NCBI GenBank assembly: GCA_964649825.1
Contig: CAZYQW010000020.1
Coordinates: forward strand, 1 to 16,833
DNA: 16,833 nucleotides
Direction of reading: 5' to 3'
From: CAZYQW01 sp964649825
Lineage (GTDB): Bacteria > Planctomycetota > B15-G4 > JADJEK01
The position numbers and the translations under genes are program-made. This document shows positions 4,973-12,968 of the stretch, piece after piece. Within the stretch, counting starts at the first letter, position 1; every line of letters starts with the position of its first letter. The notes beneath the pieces are model-generated. The model saw nothing but the letters and a program-made list of their open reading frames with translations, did not search any database and had not been told where the DNA came from.

Positions 4973-7837
4973 CTACGGGATCTCCGCTGTGTAGACGGCG
5001 CCGAGCGAGGTCGGCCAGAGAGAGGTCTCGTTCATCGCTCCCGCCGCCAAGCGTCCGCTCGACACGGCGACGGACAGGCCGAGCCAATCCCCGATGTCGA
5101 GCTCCTGCGGCGCCATCTTCTGCTCGAGCGACCACGTCGTCCCCGACCGCCGATAGCGCCACACCGTCCCCGCGTCCGCTCCCTCGTCGTCGTCCCGGTA
5201 CGCTCCGATGACCACGTGGACGCCGTCGAGCGCGACGGCCGCGCCGAAATGGTCGCCGGTCTTCCCGTCGGACGGGAGGAGCTTGGCCTCCTGGATCCAG
5301 CTCGAGCCACTCTTCCGGAAGACGTAGGCACGACCGGTCCCTGCGTTCAGCTCTTCCACCGCCCCGACCACGAGACGGTCGGCATCGAGCGCGACCGCCG
5401 TGCCGAAGCGATGGTTCGCCGCGCCGTCCGCGACGACGAGCTTGTCCGAGGGAACCCACGCCGTTCCGTTCCACTCGTACACCCACACCGCGCCGGTCAT
5501 CGTGCTCGCCGACGCACCGTCGAAGATCGCGCCCACCGCCAGTCGATTCCCGTCTACGGCGACGGAGCGGCCGTAGCCCACGAAGGGCGTCCAGACCTTG
5601 AGAAGCGCCTCCTGCGTCCAGCCGCTCCCGTTCACCCTGTACACGAGGACGGCGTCGTTGACCGCAACCGCCAGCACGCTTCCATCGAGCGCGAGCCCGT
5701 TCGCGTTGGTACCGTGATAACCCGGAGGGATCGTGAGGGTCGCCTGGAGGACCCACTGCGACCCGTTATGAACATACGTGAAGATGCGCGACTCCGTCGT
5801 CGTGTAGTGCGGCACGCTCACCGCCATGCGGTTTCCCGAGAGCGCGACCGCCGCGCCATAACCCGACGTGGTCGAACCCCCGGAGGGAGTCAGTGTCTGT
5901 TTCTCGACCCACTTCGTCCCGTCATGCTCGAAGGCGTAGACCGCGCGCGTCTCCTGGGCTCCGATCACGAGTCGGACCCCGTCCATGGCCACATCCGAGC
6001 CGAACTGCATGTACCCCGACTGCGACGGCAGGAGCTTGTGGAGCTGGCCCGGCAACTGGAACGGCGGGAACCCTTGCGCGACGAACCCGGAGTCGATCTG
6101 CGCGAAATGCGGCGTTCCGTTCGTCAGGTTGCCGTCGTCGTCGTCGAGCAGGATCCAGTGGTCGCGCACGATCGTCTGGATCTTCGTGTCATCGAACGCC
6201 TGGAGCCAGCTCACGAACAAGACGTTCGCCGTGACATCGCCTGCCGCGTTGCCGAGCGCCTGATTCAGCGCCGCGCGGACCTTCCAAAGCGCGCCCATCA
6301 TGACCTCTCCGTCGTCGTGGACCTCGCCGTAGCACCCGCCGTTCGTGTCGCCGCAGAACTGCCGCGTATTGAGCCCAGTCCGTTCGCCGGGGAACCCGAC
6401 GCCGACGACCGGGTCGTCATAGATGTACATCGCCCACGTGTCGGCGACTCCCTCGCCGAATCCATCGGGCCCGTTGCCGCTGCCGAAGAGCTCGTTCGCC
6501 CAATGTCCCATCTCGTGGGCGACGATGGTGCTGAACGCGGGGCTCGAGCAAAGAAGCGTTTCGCCCGAGAACCGGATCGACGGTTGCGCTCCACCGAAGT
6601 ACGCGGCGTTGCACGAGAGTGCCGAATCGTTCACGACCGCGTGCGCCTGGAAGTCGAGCTTCGTCTCCGATGAGTCGGTTTCCACGACGAACTGCCGAAA
6701 ACGACTGACGTGCAGGAACGCGTTCATCTGCGCCGTCCGACTCGGGCTCGGCGGCTCGTTGAGGAAAAGCGTCTTCGGCGTGGACCCCGGAACGATGTTC
6801 TCTGTGTCCGAGAGCGGCGCGCCGAACAGCGTCGTCACCCGGGCCCAGGGTCCGTCGAGCGTCACCGTCACCGGGACGGGGCTGCTGATCGCGCTGGTTG
6901 GGATCGTGAAGGAACCCGCGGCGTCGGTCACTGCTTCTCCGACCGGGGAGGTCACCCGAATCGACGGCACGGGAAGAGGCGCGGGCGGGTTGTTCCAAGC
7001 GTCCGGGGCGAGGTTCGTCGTCGCGTTCCCGCCGACCAACCCTTTGATCCCCGGTGTCGGTTTCTTCTTCGCCGGGACTCCGGTCATCTGGACCGCCGTT
7101 TGATGATGGATGAGCGGCTCCGCATGCACGAGCGTCACGATCGGTTCGTCCGCGCTCATGAACATGCGAACGCGTTCCTCCGGGTGGGTTGGGTTTGCCG
7201 ACGACTCGAGCTCTACGACGTAGACCAGCCGCGCGTTCGAGCGATCCGCATTCGGCAGGAACGCCAGCGTCGGCTCGCTGCGCCGTTCCGCTGGCCGGCC
7301 GGAGCGCGCGAGGAAACCACGGAGAGCCTCGACCTCCGCTGCGTCCGGGCCGACTCGCGGCACGACGGAATGACGTTCGAGCCCCGCCACTCCCGTCCAG
7401 TCGATCGCGAGGAGGGCCATGGTGGGATCGAGCAGGACCGACGCGCCCCCACCATGCACGGGCACGCCTCGCACGACCTGCGCGAACTCGACGGCCACTT
7501 TGTCCGCGGCGCCGATCTTCGCCAAGGAGAGGGGCTGGACGCGGCCCACCTGAAGGACGGAGTCGGCGATCCCGAAGATCGGCTCGACATCGGCGATCCA
7601 GGCGCGTGCGGCGGACTCGGGGCCGAGCGACCCCAACGCGGGTTGGTCGACGTCGGCGCGGCTGCCGAACAGAAGGCGCGGCGCGCCGCCGCCGCCCGTG
7701 CGCCGCAGCAACCAACCCGTGCCGCGGCGTTCCTCGAACTGCGCGAACGCCTCCATGACGGGATCGGCCGCGCGGACGTCGAACGCACCAGGACCGGCCA
7801 GGACCAGGAACCACACGAGACTCTTGAGCGGTGACAT
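4973..7837 (-). CDS. Secreted M36-like zinc metalloprotease fused to seven-bladed FG-GAP propeller
   Basis: A 954-residue exported protein with a signal peptide (MSPLKSLVWFLVLAGPGAFD, probable cut after VRA-23). Residues ~70-150 resemble an FTP-type propeptide (PESAARAWIADVEPIFGI...). A small carboxypeptidase-regulatory-like beta domain follows at ~265-345. The catalytic part has HEMGH (H441, E442, H445), and GFGEGVADTWA supplies E462 as third zinc ligand. The GxGEGxxD context resembles M36 fungalysins, although the spacing is shorter than in thermolysin. Residues 595-954 carry seven FG-GAP-type blades (for example FGTAVALDADRLVVGA and FGAAVALDGVHVVIGA), enough for a closed propeller. The start at 7837 is chosen for the signal peptide and a strong GGGAGGT ribosome site 6 bases upstream; longer in-frame starts lack both. 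It probably degrades extracellular protein, with the propeller as binding or docking module (inference). Confidence 0.9.
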   Translation of the reverse strand: MSPLKSLVWFLVLAGPGAFDVRAADPVMEAFAQFEERRGTGWLLRRTGGGGAPRLLFGSRADVDQPALGSLGPESAARAWIADVEPIFGIADSVLQVGRVQPLSLAKIGAADKVAVEFAQVVRGVPVHGGGASVLLDPTMALLAIDWTGVAGLERHSVVPRVGPDAAEVEALRGFLARSGRPAERRSEPTLAFLPNADRSNARLVYVVELESSANPTHPEERVRMFMSADEPIVTLVHAEPLIHHQTAVQMTGVPAKKKPTPGIKGLVGGNATTNLAPDAWNNPPAPLPVPSIRVTSPVGEAVTDAAGSFTIPTSAISSPVPVTVTLDGPWARVTTLFGAPLSDTENIVPGSTPKTLFLNEPPSPSRTAQMNAFLHVSRFRQFVVETDSSETKLDFQAHAVVNDSALSCNAAYFGGAQPSIRFSGETLLCSSPAFSTIVAHEMGHWANELFGSGNGPDGFGEGVADTWAMYIYDDPVVGVGFPGERTGLNTRQFCGDTNGGCYGEVHDDGEVMMGALWKVRAALNQALGNAAGDVTANVLFVSWLQAFDDTKIQTIVRDHWILLDDDDGNLTNGTPHFAQIDSGFVAQGFPPFQLPGQLHKLLPSQSGYMQFGSDVAMDGVRLVIGAQETRAVYAFEHDGTKWVEKQTLTPSGGSTTSGYGAAVALSGNRMAVSVPHYTTTESRIFTYVHNGSQWVLQATLTIPPGYHGTNANGLALDGSVLAVAVNDAVLVYRVNGSGWTQEALLKVWTPFVGYGRSVAVDGNRLAVGAIFDGASASTMTGAVWVYEWNGTAWVPSDKLVVADGAANHRFGTAVALDADRLVVGAVEELNAGTGRAYVFRKSGSSWIQEAKLLPSDGKTGDHFGAAVALDGVHVVIGAYRDDDEGADAGTVWRYRRSGTTWSLEQKMAPQELDIGDWLGLSVAVSSGRLAAGAMNETSLWPTSLGAVYTAEIP

Positions 7838-8186
7838 GCTCGGACCTCCCGAAGCGGGCCCGCGGACCAAGCGAACACCCCGTGCGCGCGCCTTCTCCGC
7901 GTCGTCGGGATCGAGAGCCGCACGACGCTGGAATCGACACGGCGATTCTCGTCGCACTCGGTCGATTGGGGCTCGGTCGAGCTGCCGAGTCGGAGCACGA
8001 CGAGGCATTCGGGAGGCACACGCCGAGCGTCAGGTCCGTCCTCCAAGCGGCGCGGGCTCGGCTCGCGGTGACGCGCGCAATCCGAGCCGCTGATCCTCCT
8101 GCGTGACAAGAGGCGGGCGCGGACGCGACGGCCATCGGAAGCCGCCGCGTTCGCGCCCGCGTGCATCGACGATGGCGAATGCGAGA
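7838..8186. other. Intergenic region, likely promoter of the M36-like protease gene
   Basis: These ~350 bases lie between two same-strand genes. The right part contains a strong hairpin (8113-8160). The rest shows no gene, and I could not point to a confident promoter box. The gap plus hairpin suggests the protease/propeller gene starts a new transcript rather than being translated from the upstream metzincin message. Confidence 0.4.
8113..8160 (-). terminator. Long GC-rich hairpin after the metzincin gene
   Basis: Arms 8113-8132 and 8141-8160 pair with two mismatches around an 8-base loop, starting 26 bases past the metzincin stop codon. On the minus strand it is followed by CTCTTGTC, only a poor T-tract. 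Position favours transcript end or mRNA 3'-protection; an intrinsic terminator is not certain. Confidence 0.5.
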
Positions 8187-9992
8187 TCAGCCGTTCGTCA
8201 AGTCGTCGTCGTTGCCGCCTTCGATCGAGGTGATCAGGATCGAACCGCCGAGCCGTACGTTGTTCGCAAGGTCGGTTTCACCCGGGACCGGGTCCACGAT
8301 GACACCCCACCGGTACACACCGACGGACGGCAGCACGGGAATGATCACGTTCACGACCTTGGTGCCGAGGGTCGAAGTCGTGACCTCCTTGACGAACCAG
8401 TCCGAGGGCTCGACGTCGTTGTCTTGGCTGATGTACACCGTGAACGAATACGAGCCGGTGTACAGCCCGCCGAGGTTCTCGACGTCGACCAAGAGCGAGA
8501 CGTGCTCGGCCACTTCACCGTGGACCGGCCCTACCACCGCCATGGCCGCGAGATTGGGATTGCCGGCGGAGATCGTCACCTTGCCCCCCGCCACCTTGTT
8601 GTCGCTCGTCTTCACCTCTCCGGTGACGGAGAGGACGCGAAGCCCCCAGTAGTAGTCGCCGGCGGGGAGGCCGCCCGGGATCGTCACGAGGTTCACCTTC
8701 GATCCAAACGTCGCGGTCGCGTACGACGCCACGAGAGGGTCGCTCGCGCTGATCGTCGTGTTCTCGCTCAGTCGGATCTCATAGGTGAACCCATCGTCGA
8801 AGTCGCCGCCTTTGCTCTGTATGGTCGAGGTGACGAGGGCCGAGGTGCCGGCCTTGTCGCTGGCGGGGCCCGCGATCGAGAACGCAACCAAGTTCGGCGG
8901 CAGCTCGGCCGTGTAGATGCGGATCGACGACCGGTTGTTCCACTCGCTGACCTCGGCGATCTGCTGGTTGTCGTCGATGATGGCGCCGATCCAGTACTCG
9001 GTCTCATCCTGGAGGTCGCTGGGGATCGTCAAGGCAGGGCTTTGGATCGTGGCGGGCACGTTCGGCGTGACGTAGATCACGTGCGAGCCGAGGAAACGAT
9101 CCTGGGTGGTCAGATTGCTGTTGCTCGACAGGTAGTACCCAATGCGGACGTCATGCGAGCTCTTGCCGAAGTTCTCGACGGTGATCTCGACCTTGACCTT
9201 CTGCCCGATCTCGACCTCGTATTGGTCGTCGGGGAAGTCGATCTTGTACACGCTTCCCGTCACGGACGACAGGCTCGTACGTCCGTGCAGGCTGTACTGG
9301 CCGTAGAATCCAGTGTGCTCCCAGTGGGCGACACCGAGGTCCTCGTAGCTGCCGTCGACCTGCCCGTAGATCGCGACCGACTTCGAGACCGCGTCCTCTC
9401 CGGGATAGGCGGTCGCGATACCGTTGTTCACGTGCAGGTGATTGTCGCTCTGTCCCATCACGCTGTAGACGTCATGGGTGTGGCCAATGCCCTGGGCGTG
9501 GCCGAGCTCGTGGTACAGCATGGGCTGGAACGGCCGTCCCGAACCGCCGTACGCATAGATGTCGTCCTGGTCGGTCGACGCCGTCCAAGACTCGCCGGAG
9601 TAGATGAGGACGTCCGCCTCCTGGATCGTGCACGTCGGCGGACCCTTCCACGTCATCGTAACCGCGGACGGATAGAGATTGTCGACCAAGAAGATCTCGC
9701 TGATCTCGTTGCCGGCTTCGGGCGACGCGCCCGGGTCGTCGTTCCAGGCGACGTCCAGGTCGACCTTGCTGCGGGTGTTCGACCAGCCGTTGATCGCTCC
9801 GATCAGCGCCGTCCGGAAAGGATCGCCCTCTGGGAAGTCGGACTCGAGCACGCTGAAGGTCTTGTGATTCATATGCAGCTTGCCGAAGCCGGAGCCGCAC
9901 GCACTCGTGTCCGAGGCCACGAGGTGGGAGCGTGGATAGAGAAGAGCAAGAAGAGCAGGAAGAGCGACGGTGCAGAGAGTGCGGGACTTCAT
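8187..9992 (-). CDS. Secreted metzincin metalloprotease with three CARDB-like domains
   Basis: A 601-residue exported protein. A signal peptide (MKSRTLCTVALPALLALLYP, cut near residue 26) precedes a matrixin-like catalytic domain. The full metzincin signature HELGHAQGIGH binds zinc with H161, H165 and H171, and E162 is the general base. The following DVYSVM puts the Met-turn at M179, only 8 residues past the third histidine. Three beta-sandwich repeats follow at about 255-360, 365-475 and 479-600. Each has the CARDB pattern of a paired strand, 'VENFG/VENLG' turn, SSNSNL/SENTTI/SQDNDVEP segment, and a closing 'EVSEWNN/ETDLANN' motif. The last two are the most alike. The ATG at 9992 has AAGGAAA upstream and yields the signal peptide. 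The gene follows the small secreted protein gene by 83 bases and is probably co-transcribed with it. The tail domains probably bind substrate or cell surface (inference). Confidence 0.9.
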   Translation of the reverse strand: MKSRTLCTVALPALLALLYPRSHLVASDTSACGSGFGKLHMNHKTFSVLESDFPEGDPFRTALIGAINGWSNTRSKVDLDVAWNDDPGASPEAGNEISEIFLVDNLYPSAVTMTWKGPPTCTIQEADVLIYSGESWTASTDQDDIYAYGGSGRPFQPMLYHELGHAQGIGHTHDVYSVMGQSDNHLHVNNGIATAYPGEDAVSKSVAIYGQVDGSYEDLGVAHWEHTGFYGQYSLHGRTSLSSVTGSVYKIDFPDDQYEVEIGQKVKVEITVENFGKSSHDVRIGYYLSSNSNLTTQDRFLGSHVIYVTPNVPATIQSPALTIPSDLQDETEYWIGAIIDDNQQIAEVSEWNNRSSIRIYTAELPPNLVAFSIAGPASDKAGTSALVTSTIQSKGGDFDDGFTYEIRLSENTTISASDPLVASYATATFGSKVNLVTIPGGLPAGDYYWGLRVLSVTGEVKTSDNKVAGGKVTISAGNPNLAAMAVVGPVHGEVAEHVSLLVDVENLGGLYTGSYSFTVYISQDNDVEPSDWFVKEVTTSTLGTKVVNVIIPVLPSVGVYRWGVIVDPVPGETDLANNVRLGGSILITSIEGGNDDDLTNG

Positions 9993-10075
9993 GATGGGTT
10001 TCCTTGAAACGGGAGTGATGGGGGCTTCGATTCGTGGATCAGTGGCAAGGCGAACGGAACTGCAGTGGGGACGAC

Positions 10076-10915
10076 TCATCGTGCGTCGTCCTCGTCCTCG
10101 TGGTCGGGATTCGCGTTCGGATCGACGTTGCGCACGGCTCCGCCGCGCGGTTCGAGCGGGGCCTTCGACGGGCGGAACTTGGGGAAGCGGAGCACGTCGG
10201 ACACGCGTGCGCTCTGGAACTCCGACGTCGGCTGCGGGTGGCCGGCCAGCGTCATCAGGTCGAGTTGGGCGCGCAGCAGTGCGGCGATCCCGGCCACGTC
10301 GGGCTGGATCGAACCGGCGGGCGGCTCGACGGCCTTGTTTGCGCCGCCACCCTCGCCGTCCGCCGCGACCACGCGCGCCGGGTATCCCGTCACGGTGAGA
10401 TCGAGCGTGCTTGCGCCGGCCACGAAACGTCCGTCGGGCGCGAGCCAGAGTTCGTTGCCCAGCGCGTCGTACACGGCTCCGCGCACCAGGCGGAGCCGGC
10501 CGCCCTCCCACCCGACGAGCGGGCAGATCGCGTCCGTGCGCGCGAACAGAAGGTCACGATCGCCGAGCGCGAACTGCGGGACGCCGGACACCTCGAGCAC
10601 GCGCCCCTTGTCGTCGGGGCCGCCAAGGAAGCGCAACGTGACCAGCTTGCCGGCGGTCGAGCTGCCCTTGACCACGTCTTCGATCGCGAACGTAACGAAC
10701 GTGTGCGGCAGCTTCGCGTCGGTGGCGTCGACGACGTCCGACTGCTTGGACTCGATGCCGACGACCGTGCCGGCAAAGACGAGGTCCGCGCGGGTCAGTA
10801 GATCGGGCAGCGCCAGGCGCTCCCCGGTCGATGCATGAGCGGGACCGGCGCTCGCGATGAAGCACGCGGCACCGAGGACGAACGAGAGACGGGAACCAAG
10901 ACTCGAAGTACTCAT
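10076..10915 (-). CDS. Secreted protein of unknown function, possible OB/NTR-like fold
   Basis: A 279-residue exported protein with a signal peptide ending AGPAHA-28. Residues ~31-140 match a widespread uncharacterised bacterial pattern I recognise from memory: L-x-x-L-x-x-R-A-D-L-V-F-x-G-x-V (DLLTRADLVFAGTVVGIESK), then FAIEDVVKG, then LVTLRFLGGPDDKG, then V-x-G-V-P-Q-F-x-x-G-D-R-D-L-L-F. Proteins like this are mostly beta and may adopt an OB/NTR-like barrel, but that is inference. The C-terminal ~100 residues are low-complexity and end acidic (NPDHEDEDDAR). The start is fixed by an AAGGAG site 8-9 bases before ATG 10915. It precedes the metzincin gene by 83 bases on the same strand, so the two probably form an operon. 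A chaperone, inhibitor or partner role for the protease is an attractive but untested idea. Confidence 0.82.
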   Translation of the reverse strand: MSTSSLGSRLSFVLGAACFIASAGPAHASTGERLALPDLLTRADLVFAGTVVGIESKQSDVVDATDAKLPHTFVTFAIEDVVKGSSTAGKLVTLRFLGGPDDKGRVLEVSGVPQFALGDRDLLFARTDAICPLVGWEGGRLRLVRGAVYDALGNELWLAPDGRFVAGASTLDLTVTGYPARVVAADGEGGGANKAVEPPAGSIQPDVAGIAALLRAQLDLMTLAGHPQPTSEFQSARVSDVLRFPKFRPSKAPLEPRGGAVRNVDPNANPDHEDEDDAR

Positions 10916-11027
10916 GACGGGATCTCCTTGAGGGGGCCGGAACGAGCTCCGGCGAGAGGCGCTTGCGACCCATCGTCGCCGGCCACGGACCCAGACGCGG
11001 GGAACGCTGCGAGAACCCGACAGCAAA

Positions 11028-11053
11028 AAACGGTTCTTCTGATCCATCCCACG
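11028..11053 (-). repeat. Dispersed 26-bp repeat, copy 2
   Basis: Read on the minus strand this matches the copy at 1564-1589 at 25 of 26 positions (core GGATCAGAAGAACCGTTT). Here it is followed by a longer T-run (six T). It lies 113 bases upstream of the small secreted protein gene, in the same orientation, but copy 1 is not upstream of any gene start, so a promoter role is not supported. Confidence 0.8.
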
Positions 11054-11272
11054 GCCCGCACCAATCGCTCGAGGAGCACGTTCGCGAGCCTCGATGCGAG
11101 CGCGGATCAGGGCGTCGGTGATGGCATCGGAGTCATGAACGTCATGGACGTTCCTCACGATGCCGGGCAGGTAGCGCGCATCGACGCCATCGGGCCGGGT
11201 TTCTCGACGGCGCTTCCCCTCGAAGACCGCGATGGCGTCGACGACGTCCTCGAGCCGATTCTCGCGGGTCTG
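11030..11272 (-). pseudogene. Decayed coding fragment, family not recognised
   Basis: The minus-strand frame from 11272 has G/C-rich third positions and protein-like composition. It reads NRLEDVVDAIAVFEG, then GVDARYLPGIVRNVHDVHDS and DAITDALIRARIEARERA. It looks helical and charged, like the C-terminal end of a replication or transposition protein, but I cannot name the family. No start is visible, and the frame runs without a stop into the dispersed repeat and on into the frame of the downstream gene. The remaining part of the 10916-11344 gap shows no other gene. Confidence 0.35.
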
Positions 11273-11344
11273 CCGAGCACGCGGCTGCTGCGGGCAGCGC
11301 GTGGGAACCGCGGCGCCGGCTGGGGCGCGGCCGGTGCGTCGGCC

Positions 11345-12508
11345 CTACCCGAAGCGAACGCTATATACGGGCGGCAGGTTGTTGGCCACTGTCTGCCAGC
11401 TCTCGCCGCGATCCTCGCTCACGTACAGGTTGCCGGTGGTGCTGCCGAACGCCACGCGATCGTCGCGGTTGTCCAGCGCGTGGCGGTAGATCACGTCGTA
11501 GGCGTTCTCCTGGGGCAGCCCCTCGCGGTACCGAGTCCAGGTGGCGCCGCCATCGTCGGTGCGCGCTACGAACAGCCCGCCGTCGATCGCCATCCGCTCC
11601 ATGTCGGCCTTGCCTGGCACCAGCCACGCGACCCGCCCGTCCTTGCCGTCCACGGCGACCGGGAACCCGAAGTGCACGCCGGCGTCCGGGGCGCTGACTT
11701 TGCGCCAGGTCGCCGCGCCGTCGTCGCTGTAGAACACGCCGCAGTGGTTCTGCTGCCAGACGTGATCCGGCTGCTCGGCGCACGTCGCCAACGCGTGCGG
11801 GTCGTGACCGGCCCACTCGTCGGCGGGGTCGGGCGCATAGTCCATCGACATGCCGGCGTTGCGGGTGCGCCAGGTCTCCCCGCCGTCGTTGGTCTCGAAC
11901 ACGCCGGCGGTCGAGACCGCGACCAGGATGCGCCGTGGGTCGCGCGGGTCGACCACCACGGAGTGGATGCCGGGCGCGAACTCGCCCTCGGCGGCCGGAG
12001 TCCCGTACCACTTCGTGGTGCCGTTGCCGTCCCCAGTGAACAGGTCGCCGCCGCGGGACTCGTGGTCCCACAGACCCCGGTTCAGATGGAAGCTCTCGCC
12101 CCCGTCCTCGCTCACGAACAGCCCGCCGGGAATCGTGCCCACGTAGATCCGCCCCGGCTGGCCGAAGGCGATCGTCCAGAGCTTGAGCAGCGTGGCGGGT
12201 TGGAGGGTCGGCTTGCCCTCGCCGGGCCCGGTCTCGGCCGGCGGGGGCGGAAGATAGTGACGCGCGCCGTCCGGGTACTTGATCTGCGGCGCGTCCGCCC
12301 AGGTGGCGCCGCCATCGGTGGACCGCGAGAGCTTGGCGCCCCAGTGGCCATGGCCGAGCGCGGCCCACAAGGTGCCGCTGTACGGGTCGGACGCGACGAA
12401 GTTGACGCCGACGCCCGGATGACCGGCGAGGTCGGGGCGCCATCGACCCGCGGACTTCGTGACCAGGAACGTGCCCTTTCGGGTGCCGACGAGAATGCGA
12501 TCGCTCAT
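11345..12508 (-). CDS. Cytoplasmic BNR/Asp-box beta-propeller protein (sialidase- or sortilin-like fold)
   Basis: A 387-residue protein with six Asp-box motifs (S/T-x-D-x-G-x-T/S-W/F): STDGGATW (63-70), SEDGGESF (133-140), TNDGGETW (206-213), SDDGAATW (261-268), TDDGGATW (317-324) and SEDRGESW (364-371). This is the blade pattern of a six-bladed propeller. No signal peptide or membrane segment is present, unlike the exported propellers nearby, so it should act in the cytoplasm. The characteristic arginine triad and catalytic residues of true sialidases are not evident, so an enzymatic call is not justified. A distinctive insert at about 235-257 (HDPHALATCAEQPDHVWQQN, then HC) has clustered His/Cys residues. 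The ATG at 12508 has GGAAGG upstream; an in-frame TTG three codons earlier overlaps that site and is less likely. It lies 28 bases after the MoaD-like gene, almost certainly one operon. Confidence 0.85.
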   Translation of the reverse strand: MSDRILVGTRKGTFLVTKSAGRWRPDLAGHPGVGVNFVASDPYSGTLWAALGHGHWGAKLSRSTDGGATWADAPQIKYPDGARHYLPPPPAETGPGEGKPTLQPATLLKLWTIAFGQPGRIYVGTIPGGLFVSEDGGESFHLNRGLWDHESRGGDLFTGDGNGTTKWYGTPAAEGEFAPGIHSVVVDPRDPRRILVAVSTAGVFETNDGGETWRTRNAGMSMDYAPDPADEWAGHDPHALATCAEQPDHVWQQNHCGVFYSDDGAATWRKVSAPDAGVHFGFPVAVDGKDGRVAWLVPGKADMERMAIDGGLFVARTDDGGATWTRYREGLPQENAYDVIYRHALDNRDDRVAFGSTTGNLYVSEDRGESWQTVANNLPPVYSVRFG

Positions 12509-12536
12509 GAGGTGCAACCTTCCGCGTCCGAGCAGC

Positions 12537-12815
12537 CTACCCGCCGCTCAACGCCTGCAGAATCAGGATCCGCGACCCGGGTTCCACCGGATCGCTGAGT
12601 GTCGCGCGATCGGAGACCCGCTGGTCGCCGACGAAGATGTTGACGTGTTGCCGCAGGCGGCCGAGCTCGTCGCACACGTAGAACTCGAAGCCGGGCGCGA
12701 TCGCCTCCAGCCCGTGCACGACCTGGGCGACGGTTGCCCCCGGGACCGAAAGCGGCCGGCCCCGGAGGGCGGGGAAGAAGGAGTACAGGTGCGGTGTCAG
12801 CTCCACCATGGCCAT
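12537..12815 (-). CDS. MoaD/ThiS-like ubiquitin-fold protein
   Basis: A 92-residue protein with the beta-grasp pattern of MoaD/ThiS. It has the first strand (VELTPHLYSFF), the helix in TVAQVVHGLEAIAP, then LRQHVNIFVGDQRVSD and a final ILILQALSGG. It ends exactly in Gly-Gly, the tail that E1-type enzymes (MoeB/ThiF class) adenylate for sulfur transfer or conjugation. No moaE, moeB, thiF, thiG or JAMM protease gene is in the window, so a role in molybdopterin or thiamine synthesis is not supported by context. The start at 12815 has AGGA 8 bases upstream; ATG 12809 is an alternative only two residues shorter. It is the first gene of a pair with the Asp-box propeller gene. I recall such pairs from other bacterial genomes but cannot check this. 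Confidence 0.82.
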   Translation of the reverse strand: MAMVELTPHLYSFFPALRGRPLSVPGATVAQVVHGLEAIAPGFEFYVCDELGRLRQHVNIFVGDQRVSDRATLSDPVEPGSRILILQALSGG

Positions 12816-12968
12816 GGGTCCGATCCTAACCGCCGTGGTCGATGATCGGCAACCGGGGCGGGGCTCCAGAGAACTCGCCCACCGTTTCCGTCTGGTCAGC
12901 GATCGACAACCGCACTGCCGTCCAGGACGTTTGGATGAGGGGACGGCACGCATTGCGCACGTGTGGGC

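Noticed and set aside
2685..4994. Long plus-strand open frame (769 codons) opposite the ELWxxDGT gene
   Set aside because: Antisense shadow of a GC-rich repeat gene: composition is Arg/Gly/Val/Glu-rich with no recognisable domain, and the opposite strand encodes a clear protein.
4770..5756. The frame of the ELWxxDGT gene stays open nearly 1 kb upstream of its start, giving a 1347-residue candidate
   Set aside because: The extension is arginine/glycine-rich and overlaps, antisense in phase, the coding sequence of the upstream metalloprotease. The start at 4769 has both a signal peptide and a ribosome site.
8103..10007. Plus-strand open frame of 634 codons opposite the metzincin gene
   Set aside because: The minus strand has HELGHAQGIGH and CARDB-like domains; the plus frame is Arg/Asp/Val-rich without motifs or a ribosome site.
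11345..12508. Calling the propeller protein a sialidase
   Set aside because: Asp boxes only show the fold. No arginine triad or export signal is evident, so the enzyme name is not supported.
12816..12968. Possible extra coding sequence upstream of the MoaD-like gene
   Set aside because: A short minus-strand frame (SWTAVRLSIADQTETVGEF) looks weakly protein-like but has no start context or known family; it may be just the leader of the operon.
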